A DNA stretch of 11,823 nucleotides from Methanobacteriota archaeon (GTDB taxonomy: Archaea; Methanobacteriota; Methanobacteria; Methanobacteriales; Methanobacteriaceae). The notes beneath the pieces were generated by a model. It did no database searches. It was not told where the DNA came from and saw nothing but the letters and a program-made list of their open reading frames with translations. Position 1 is the first letter of the stretch, and each line of letters starts with the position of its first letter. A program made the position numbers and the translations under genes. Shown here in pieces: positions 5,938 through 11,823 of this stretch. The stretch spans positions 1-11,823 of the forward strand of contig JAEZAV010000081.1 of assembly GCA_023430285.1 (NCBI GenBank), in the 5' to 3' direction.

Positions 5938-7020
5938 ATGCTAAAAGAGGCTAAATTAGCTTTAGAAGATGGTACAATACTTAAAGGAGAGGGGTTCGGT
6001 TTTGAAACCATAAAAACTGGTGAGGTGGTTTTTGCCACTGGAATGACCGGATATGTTGAGTCACTCACAGATCCATCTTACAAAGGCCAGATACTCATGT
6101 CAACCTATCCTTTACAGGGAAATTATGGAATATCAAGAGAATGGTTCCAATCAGAAGGAATTAAGGCAGAAGGATTTATTGTAAGGGAACAGAACAACTA
6201 CCCGTCCCACAGGCTCTCTCAAGAAAATTTAAATGACTTTTTAGAAGAATTTGAAGTTCCTGGAATCAGTGGGATAGACACCAGGGCTCTGACACTCAAG
6301 ATCAGAGAACATGGAGCAATGAAAGGGGCAATTTCAACCGAAGAAATTGAAGATGATGAACTTTTAAAGCTCACCAAGGAACAGACAGAAATTCAAGACA
6401 TGGATCTGGTTGATAAGGTATCTGTAAAAAAGCCCACAATAATCGGTGAAGATAATAAGCACAGAGCAGTGATTCTTGACTGTGGAATAAAACAGAACAG
6501 TATAAATGCTTTGTTAAAACGCGATATCGGTGTGGTTTTAGTACCCTACAAAACAGATTGTAAAGAGATCATGGACTACGATCCTGAGGCAGTGCTTGTT
6601 TCAAGTGGCCCAGGAAACCCAACACGTGTCACTGAAGCAGCTCAAACAGTGCTTGATCTGTCAACTAAGCTCCCAATATTTGGAATATGCCTGGGTCAAC
6701 AGATAATATCCCTGGCCTTCGGAGCCAAGATCAATAAAATGAAATTTGGACACAGGGGAATCAACCAGCCTGTTAAGGATCTTATAACTGGAAAAGTATC
6801 CATAACCTCACAAAATCATGGATTTACCATAGACCCAAATTCATGCAAGGATATTCCAATCAACATTACCCAAATAAATCTTAACGACCAAACACCTGAA
6901 GGATTGGAGCATGAAGAACTGCCAATATTCAGTGTTCAGTACCATCCAGAAGCAGGTCCAGGTCCACATGATTCTGATAATTACTTCGACAGGTTCCTTG
7001 AAACCCTGAAGAATTACTAG
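5938..7020 (+). CDS. carA: Carbamoyl-phosphate synthase, small (glutaminase) subunit
   Basis: CarA hydrolyses glutamine and channels the ammonia to CarB for carbamoyl phosphate, the shared precursor of pyrimidines and arginine. The 360 residues fit the family. The N-terminal CarA-specific domain (about 1-165) has FATGMTGYVESLTDPSY (32-48), and the class I glutamine amidotransferase domain (about 175-360) has the nucleophile elbow GICLGQQ with C251, SSGPGNP (222-228), and the QYHPEAGPGP segment holding H336 and E338, completing the Cys-His-Glu triad. SQNHGF (291-296) is also typical. The start is set by GGTGAT 3 nt upstream. The gene is followed by carB after 114 bp. An upstream region with repeats may regulate it; no leader peptide or attenuator was recognised. 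Confidence 0.97.
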   Translation: MLKEAKLALEDGTILKGEGFGFETIKTGEVVFATGMTGYVESLTDPSYKGQILMSTYPLQGNYGISREWFQSEGIKAEGFIVREQNNYPSHRLSQENLNDFLEEFEVPGISGIDTRALTLKIREHGAMKGAISTEEIEDDELLKLTKEQTEIQDMDLVDKVSVKKPTIIGEDNKHRAVILDCGIKQNSINALLKRDIGVVLVPYKTDCKEIMDYDPEAVLVSSGPGNPTRVTEAAQTVLDLSTKLPIFGICLGQQIISLAFGAKINKMKFGHRGINQPVKDLITGKVSITSQNHGFTIDPNSCKDIPINITQINLNDQTPEGLEHEELPIFSVQYHPEAGPGPHDSDNYFDRFLETLKNY

Positions 7021-7077
7021 AACAATGAAAGTTAAGTACTGAAAAATACAATTTTAGATGAATCTCATAAAATTATT

Positions 7078-7128
7078 TACTAAAATAAATGGATTGAATT
7101 ATTAGATCATTATGAATTAAAGGTAGGA
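7078..7128 (+). promoter_or_regulatory. Possible internal promoter and Shine-Dalgarno site of carB
   Basis: The 114-bp gap between carA and carB holds TACTAAAAT at 7078-7086, a 9-mer that also occurs at 5899-5907 before carA, and AGGTAGGA (7121-7128), a Shine-Dalgarno site 6 nt before the carB ATG. No terminator hairpin was seen, so carB may be read both from carA and from its own start. Confidence 0.35.
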
Positions 7129-7134
7129 TTGTAA

Positions 7135-10100
7135 ATGCCAAGGGACAAAGAAATAAAAAAAGTTCTCATCATTGGTTCAGGACCCATCCAAATAGGTCAG
7201 GCTGCTGAATTTGACTATTCAGGTTCTCAAGCATGTAAATCTCTCATGGATGAAGGTATCGAAACAGTTCTTGTAAACAGTAACCCTGCAACCATACAAA
7301 CAGACGTTGATATGGCAGATACTGTCTATGTAGAACCATTGACACCAGAAATAGTTGCCAAAATCATAGAAAAAGAAAAACCAGACGCCATATTACCCAC
7401 CATGGGTGGACAGACAGGTCTGAACATTGCAACAGGGCTAGAGAAGATAGGTGCCCTCAAAGATGTTGAAGTGATAGGATCATCTGTTCAGACCATTAGA
7501 AATGTTGAGGACAGGGAACTCTTCGGTAAATTCATGTTAGAACTGAATGAACCAATACCCCACTGTAGAGCCGTGACAACATTGGATGAAGCAATAGATG
7601 CTGTTAGTGAAATTGGATATCCTGTGATTGTGAGACCCGCCTTCACTCTTGGAGGTACAGGGGGCGGTGTGGCCCATAATCAAAAGGAACTGGTAGATAT
7701 TGCAACAAGAGGACTGGATATGAGTTTCATAAACCAGGTTCTCATTGATGAGTCTGTAATTGGATGGAAAGAATTTGAGTATGAGGTTGTTAGGGACAAA
7801 AACGATACATGTATCATTGTATGTAACATGGAAAACCTCGACCCCATGGGAATTCATACAGGAGAAAGTGTGGTTGTTGCACCTTCCCAAACCCTTTCAG
7901 ATGTGGACAACCAAAGACTCAGAAATGCATCCATCAAGATCATAAGGGCCCTGCAAATTCAGGGAGGATGTAACATCCAGTTTGCATTCAACGCAGAAAC
8001 TGGAGCTTACAAAGTCATAGAAGTAAATCCAAGGGTTAGTCGAAGTAGTGCCCTTGCATCTAAGGCTACAGGTTATCCTATTGCCAAGATATCTTCTAAG
8101 ATCGCGGTTGGAATGACCCTTGATGAAATTCAAAACGATATTACCAAGGAAACACCGGCATCTTTCGAACCATCCCTCGACTACGTTGTTGCTAAAATTC
8201 CAAGGTGGCCCTTTGACAAGTTCAAGGCCATTAAAAGGGAAATTGGTGTGCAGATGCAGTCCACAGGGGAAGTTATGTCCATTGGAAGAACCATTGAAGA
8301 ATCCCTCCACAAGGCCATAAGATCCCTTGACATAGGTAAATTTGGATTTGAAGATGTTCCATACACAGATGAACTTTTAAAGCATCCCACAGATGAGAGG
8401 TTGTTCCATCTTTACACAGCACTCAAGGACGGTAGGGATATTGATGAAATTTACGAACTCACTAGAGTTGACAGATTCTTTTTATACAAAATTCAGAGCA
8501 TAATTGACCATGAAAACTATCTAAGGAATTTAAGCCCTGAAGAAGTGCTTGACCCCGAAGTTTTATACAAAGCCAAGAAAATGGGATTCTCTGATAAAAT
8601 CTTGTCCAACATAACATCACTCTCTGAAAAATCAATAAGAGATTTCAGAAAGGAAAATGGAATTGTTCCAACTTATAAAATGGTTGATACGTGTGCTGCA
8701 GAATTTGAAGCCAAAACACCATATTACTACGGTACCTACGAAGGTGAAGACGAAGTAACTGTATCCCATGATAAGAAAAAGGTTGTAATTATTGGTGCAG
8801 GACCAATTCGAATTGGACAGGGAATTGAATTTGATTACTGCTGTGTTCATGCATCATTGGCTCTTAAGGATGAAGGAATAGAGACCATTATTATAAATAA
8901 CAACCCTGAAACAGTGAGTACAGATTACGATATATCTAACAAACTTTACTTCGAACCCTTAACACTCGAAGACGTCATGAGCATCATGGACAAGGAAAAA
9001 CCTGACGGAGTCGTAGTACAGTTCGGAGGGCAAACATCCATAAATCTTGCAGTACCCCTTGCAGAGGAAGGTATTCAAATCCTTGGAACTGCACATGAAA
9101 GTATTGACAGGGTAGAGGATCGTGAACGTTTCACAGAAGTACTGAATCTTCTTGAAATTCCCCAGGCAGACTACGGAATTGCCTACTCCTTCGAAGATTC
9201 CAAGTTGGTTGCAGATAAAATTGGATACCCTGTACTTGTCAGACCATCCTACGTTCTAGGTGGAAGGGCAATGGAAATTGTTTACGATGCCCATGAACTT
9301 AAAAGGTACATGAAGGAAGCAGTGAAGATATCACCAGAACATCCAATTCTAGTTGACAAGTTCCTTGAAGACGCCATAGAAATTGATGTGGACGCCCTTT
9401 CAGATGGGGAAGACGTATTCATAGGCGGTATAATGGAACACATCGAAGAGGCAGGAGTGCATTCAGGAGATTCTGCATGTGTTATACCTCCACAAAGTAT
9501 ATCTAAAGAAGTTTTAGATACCTTGAAGGAGTACACAGTCAGACTCGCCCTGGAACTGGAAGTTGTGGGACTCATGAACATCCAGTACGCTGTGAAGGAT
9601 GAAAAGGTTTACATAATCGAAGCCAACCCAAGAGCCAGCAGAACTGTTCCATTTGTAAGTAAAGCAGTTGGAGTTCCACTGGCTAAAATTGCAGCCATGT
9701 TAATGGTGGGGTACAAACTCAAGGACCTTGGATTGAAGGATGAAATTGTGGTAAACCATGTGTCTGTTAAGGAATCCATATTCCCATTCATAAAACTACC
9801 AGCAGCAGACTCTGTGCTAGGCCCAGAAATGAAATCAACAGGGGAAAGTATGGGTATAGATGAAAATTTCGGTGTATCATACTACAAAGCCCAACTCTCT
9901 GCAGGTATGGAACTTCCTAAAAAGGGTAAACTATTCATAAGTGTGAGGGACTCTGATAAAAACAGCATTCAAGACATTGTTGAAAAGGCAGAGAGTCTAG
10001 GATTCGAACTTGTAGCAACAAGGGGAACAGCCCAAGCAGTAGAGGAATACGTGAACATCGACACCATACGCAAGGTGAGCCAGGGATCTCCAAACATAAG

Positions 10101-10317
10101 GGATGCAGTTGTCAATGGAGAAATAGATCTAATAGTCAACACCCCATCTGGAAAACAATCAGCAGATGATGGTTATTACATCCGAAGAATGGCAATTGAA
10201 ATGGGAATACCATATGTTACAACACTTGCAGGTGCACGTGCAGTACTAACAGCAATTGAACATGTGAAAGAAGGAGATATTGGTATTAAATCTCTTAATG
10301 AATACCATTCCAGTTAA
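7135..10317 (+). CDS. carB: Carbamoyl-phosphate synthase, large (synthetase) subunit
   Basis: CarB makes carbamoyl phosphate from bicarbonate, ammonia delivered by CarA, and two ATP. The 1060 residues form one uninterrupted chain: carboxyphosphate synthetic half (about 1-400), oligomerisation region (about 401-545), carbamoyl phosphate synthetic half (about 546-928) and C-terminal MGS-like regulatory domain (929-1060). The two halves are an internal duplication, seen in IIGSGPIQIGQAAEFDYSG (12-30) versus IIGAGPIRIGQGIEFDYCC (552-570). ATP-grasp landmarks are FTLGGTGGG (170-178), EVNPRVSRSSALASKATG (296-313), and the matching EANPRASR (829-836). In the MGS domain, T962, T965, K980 and N1002 lie where E. 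coli CarB has its nucleotide-effector residues (T974, T977, K993, N1015), while the residue aligned with T1017 is proline (P1004), so UMP/IMP control may differ. M. jannaschii splits this protein in two genes; here it is whole. Confidence 0.97.
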   Translation: MPRDKEIKKVLIIGSGPIQIGQAAEFDYSGSQACKSLMDEGIETVLVNSNPATIQTDVDMADTVYVEPLTPEIVAKIIEKEKPDAILPTMGGQTGLNIATGLEKIGALKDVEVIGSSVQTIRNVEDRELFGKFMLELNEPIPHCRAVTTLDEAIDAVSEIGYPVIVRPAFTLGGTGGGVAHNQKELVDIATRGLDMSFINQVLIDESVIGWKEFEYEVVRDKNDTCIIVCNMENLDPMGIHTGESVVVAPSQTLSDVDNQRLRNASIKIIRALQIQGGCNIQFAFNAETGAYKVIEVNPRVSRSSALASKATGYPIAKISSKIAVGMTLDEIQNDITKETPASFEPSLDYVVAKIPRWPFDKFKAIKREIGVQMQSTGEVMSIGRTIEESLHKAIRSLDIGKFGFEDVPYTDELLKHPTDERLFHLYTALKDGRDIDEIYELTRVDRFFLYKIQSIIDHENYLRNLSPEEVLDPEVLYKAKKMGFSDKILSNITSLSEKSIRDFRKENGIVPTYKMVDTCAAEFEAKTPYYYGTYEGEDEVTVSHDKKKVVIIGAGPIRIGQGIEFDYCCVHASLALKDEGIETIIINNNPETVSTDYDISNKLYFEPLTLEDVMSIMDKEKPDGVVVQFGGQTSINLAVPLAEEGIQILGTAHESIDRVEDRERFTEVLNLLEIPQADYGIAYSFEDSKLVADKIGYPVLVRPSYVLGGRAMEIVYDAHELKRYMKEAVKISPEHPILVDKFLEDAIEIDVDALSDGEDVFIGGIMEHIEEAGVHSGDSACVIPPQSISKEVLDTLKEYTVRLALELEVVGLMNIQYAVKDEKVYIIEANPRASRTVPFVSKAVGVPLAKIAAMLMVGYKLKDLGLKDEIVVNHVSVKESIFPFIKLPAADSVLGPEMKSTGESMGIDENFGVSYYKAQLSAGMELPKKGKLFISVRDSDKNSIQDIVEKAESLGFELVATRGTAQAVEEYVNIDTIRKVSQGSPNIRDAVVNGEIDLIVNTPSGKQSADDGYYIRRMAIEMGIPYVTTLAGARAVLTAIEHVKEGDIGIKSLNEYHSS

Positions 10318-10320
10318 ACC

Positions 10321-10350
10321 ACTCCTTTTTTTCCATAAATTTTCTTTTTC
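10321..10350 (+). terminator. T-rich terminator after carB
   Basis: Shortly after the carB stop codon come T7 (10326-10332), then TTTTCTTTTTC (10340-10350), and a further T5 at 10377-10381. No stem is evident. Clustered T runs are the usual archaeal termination signal. Confidence 0.5.
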
Positions 10351-10403
10351 TACCATACAAAAAAAATATTTCATTGTTTTTCAATTAATTTTTGCCAACA
10401 CTC

Positions 10404-10432
10404 AAATACTACAATAAAAATAATTTATTCTG
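10404..10432 (+). promoter_or_regulatory. Possible promoter of the amidohydrolase, leaderless start
   Basis: No Shine-Dalgarno site precedes the ATG at 10433. AAATACTA (10404-10411) begins about 29 bp before it, the distance expected of a TATA box for a transcript that begins at the start codon itself. The 8-mer also occurs before carA (5896-5903). A second A+T-rich element at 10353-10371 would give a longer leader. Confidence 0.35.
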
Positions 10433-11584
10433 ATGATCACCATTAAAAATGCCAAGGTCCTCTGTCATGAGACCATGGAACTTCAAAAATTGAACATCAT
10501 CATTCAAGATAATGAAATTGTTGAATTAACTCCCAGGGGTTCTAGGGGAAGGGTGGTTGATGGACAAAACTGTGTTGCTGCCCCCGCCCTAATAAATTCC
10601 CATGTTCATATTGGAGATTCTGTAGCCAAGGATGTTGGTGATGGAGAACCCATTGAGAAAATTGTGAAACCACCAGATGGAATTAAACATCGAATATTGG
10701 ACGAAACATCTCCCGAAGAAATGATGATTTCCATGAAAAACTCCATGGAAGAAATGCTTCAAACAGGCACAACTACCTTCGTTGATTTTCGTGAAGGTGG
10801 TGTTGAAGGAATTGAAATTCTGGAAAGTGCATCCAAAAATATTCCAATAAGAAAAATTGTCCTTGGAAGGCACGCCTCATTTCAAGAATCGGACGATCTA
10901 ACTGAAATTAAAATGGCAGCCAAGGAAATCCTAGATCACTGCGATGGCATTGGTTTAAGTGGTTTTGGTGAAATTAAAGATGATGTGGCCAGTCTCATTG
11001 TGGAAACCTGTGATGAAATTGGTAAGCTGTCTGCCATACACGTGGCAGAGTATTTGAAGTTACAAAGTGAATCACTTAATTTACACAAAAAAACAGAAAT
11101 TCAAAGGGCTTTAGATGCTGGTTTCAAACTTTTGATCCACATGACCGAACCCATTGACCACGACCTTGAAACTGTAGGTAAGTCAAATGCCACAGTTGTT
11201 TCATGTCCAAGATCCAATGGCGCCCTTTCAGTGGGAATTCCTCCAATAAAAGCCATGCTTGATAATGGCGTTAATGTGGCGCTTGGCACTGATAACCTGA
11301 TGTTCAACTCCCCAAACATGTTTTCTGAGATGGAATATGCATTGAAGGTTACCAGAGGTATTTACAAAACCCACATAGATCCACTTGAAATTTTTAAGAT
11401 GGCAACAGTTAACCCTGCCAAAGCTTTAGGACTCGAAGCAGGAGTCATAGAAGAGGGTAAAATTGCAGATATAATGTTAATTAAAGGCTTGTCAGGAGAT
11501 CCAATCCTATCAATCATAAACAGGACAGGATCTAAAGGTATTAACACTTTGATCAAGGATGGTTCAATAGTGTTTGGTGCTTGA
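10433..11584 (+). CDS. Amidohydrolase superfamily metal-dependent deaminase/hydrolase, substrate unknown
   Basis: A 383-residue protein with the composite N- and C-terminal beta sandwich and central TIM barrel of the TRZ/ATZ and MtaD (SAH/MTA deaminase) or cytosine deaminase branch. Metal ligands can be placed: H57 and H59 in NSHVHIGD (55-62), H203 in IHVAE (202-206), H236 in LIHMTEP (234-240) and D287 in GTDN (285-288). E206, three residues after H203, is the usual catalytic Glu of this branch. The C terminus has NPAKALGLEAGVIEEGKIAD (327-346), the usual closing block. The stretch at 79-86 (KPPDGIKH) looks like an archaeal subgroup feature. It is too divergent from dihydroorotase to call pyrC, though it follows carAB. 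The gene has its own probable promoter and terminator, so it is likely transcribed alone. The function call stops at the family level. Confidence 0.85.
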   Translation: MITIKNAKVLCHETMELQKLNIIIQDNEIVELTPRGSRGRVVDGQNCVAAPALINSHVHIGDSVAKDVGDGEPIEKIVKPPDGIKHRILDETSPEEMMISMKNSMEEMLQTGTTTFVDFREGGVEGIEILESASKNIPIRKIVLGRHASFQESDDLTEIKMAAKEILDHCDGIGLSGFGEIKDDVASLIVETCDEIGKLSAIHVAEYLKLQSESLNLHKKTEIQRALDAGFKLLIHMTEPIDHDLETVGKSNATVVSCPRSNGALSVGIPPIKAMLDNGVNVALGTDNLMFNSPNMFSEMEYALKVTRGIYKTHIDPLEIFKMATVNPAKALGLEAGVIEEGKIADIMLIKGLSGDPILSIINRTGSKGINTLIKDGSIVFGA

Positions 11585-11601
11585 ATTGGACTCAAGCTCT
11601 T

Positions 11602-11620
11602 CCCAACTATTTTGGGTTTT
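11602..11620 (+). terminator. Short hairpin terminator after the amidohydrolase
   Basis: CCCAA (11602-11606) and TTGGG (11612-11616) can pair with a 5-nt loop, and T4 follows at 11617-11620. The stem is only 5 bp, so this is a weak candidate. An 11-nt palindromic stretch GGTTTTAAACC (11615-11625) overlaps its end. Confidence 0.4.
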
Positions 11621-11649
11621 AAACCATTAAATAACTTGATAAACTTAAT

Positions 11650-11710
11650 AATAAATATAATTCTAATTTCAATTTAAGGAAAATCTTTACAATCAATAAG
11701 ACACGATGAT
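11650..11710 (+). promoter_or_regulatory. Probable serS promoter and ribosome binding site
   Basis: AATAAATATAA (11650-11660) is a good TATA-like element, predicting transcription from about 11680-11686 and a leader of about 30 nt. GATGAT (11705-11710) is a weak Shine-Dalgarno-like site 3 nt before the ATG. Confidence 0.45.
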
Positions 11711-11713
11711 ACC

Positions 11714-11823
11714 ATGTTAGATATTAAACTTTTCAGGGAAAATCCTGATTTAATTCTTGAATCAGAAAAAAAACGTTTCAGAACTACTGAAAATGTTGAA
11801 AAAGTAATTGAATTCGATCTCAA
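11714..11823 (+). CDS. serS: Serine-tRNA ligase (type 1), N-terminal fragment cut by the window edge
   Basis: Only the first 36 codons and two bases are in the window. The opening MLDIKLFRENPDLI followed by ESEKKRF (16-22) is the signature start of ordinary (type 1) seryl-tRNA synthetases, whose N-terminal domain becomes a long antiparallel coiled coil gripping the tRNA extra arm. The enzyme charges tRNA-Ser, and the product can also be the precursor for selenocysteine in lineages that use it. Some methanogens use instead an unrelated-looking type 2 enzyme; this start does not fit that type. The catalytic domain is not visible. The ATG at 11714 is supported by family alignment and by the promoter and weak ribosome binding site upstream. 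Confidence 0.88.
   Translation, partial: MLDIKLFRENPDLILESEKKRFRTTENVEKVIEFDL

Noticed and set aside
7537..8390. Several open frames of 60-140 codons on either strand inside carB
   Set aside because: They overlap strongly conserved carB sequence, have no recognisable motif and no ribosome binding sites; shadows.
7168..8844. Duplicated sequence in carB as a possible DNA repeat
   Set aside because: It is the ancient internal duplication of the two synthetase halves present in all CarB proteins, not a recent repeat.
10433..11584. Calling the amidohydrolase dihydroorotase (pyrC) because it follows carAB
   Set aside because: The HVAE and LIHMTE blocks fit the deaminase branch, and no carbamylated-lysine style dihydroorotase motif was seen.

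Overview
The window looks like a chromosomal segment of an AT-rich methanogenic archaeon, most likely a mesophilic Methanobacterium or close relative (order Methanobacteriales). The evidence is a proteasome-activating nucleotidase (PAN), an archaeal C/D box guide RNA, a UPF0146-family protein (so far an archaeal family), a cobalt-precorrin-6A reductase (methanogens need corrinoids for the methyltransferase Mtr), A+T-rich TATA-like promoters and Shine-Dalgarno sites of the GGTGAT/GGAG type. The order is inferred from gene content and the look of the proteins, not from a search. No tRNA, rRNA, CRISPR array, insertion sequence or phage gene was seen; this is core chromosome.

Layout. (1) 118-1350, plus: PAN, closed by a hairpin plus T-tract terminator. 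(2) 1482-1545, plus: an apparently unlabelled C/D box sRNA with textbook C, D', C' and D boxes and two 12-nt guide regions, lying between convergent genes. (3) 5279 down to 1584, minus: a tight three-gene cluster, UPF0146 protein then P2-type Ca2+/Mn2+ ATPase then cobK, joined by 17-bp and 4-bp overlaps. (4) 5306-5740, plus: rimI-like N-acetyltransferase, divergent from the cluster with only 26 bp between start codons. (5) 5741-5937: intergenic stretch with an 11-bp direct repeat and a 9-bp inverted repeat ahead of carA. (6) 5938-10317, plus: carA and carB, the two subunits of glutamine-dependent carbamoyl-phosphate synthase. (7) 10433-11584, plus: an amidohydrolase of the SAH/MTA/cytosine-deaminase type with unknown substrate. 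(8) From 11714 to the window edge, plus: the first 36 codons of a serine-tRNA ligase.

How the genes relate. carA and carB act together: CarA takes ammonia from glutamine and CarB makes carbamoyl phosphate for pyrimidine and arginine synthesis. PAN unfolds proteins for the 20S proteasome. cobK serves the corrin ring pathway, but its cotranscription with a cation ATPase and an uncharacterised Rossmann-like protein has no obvious pathway logic. The most interesting item is the guide RNA: its D guide has a 10-bp match to what I recall of the archaeal 23S rRNA A-loop (helix 92), which predicts 2'-O-methylation in the peptidyl transferase A site region.
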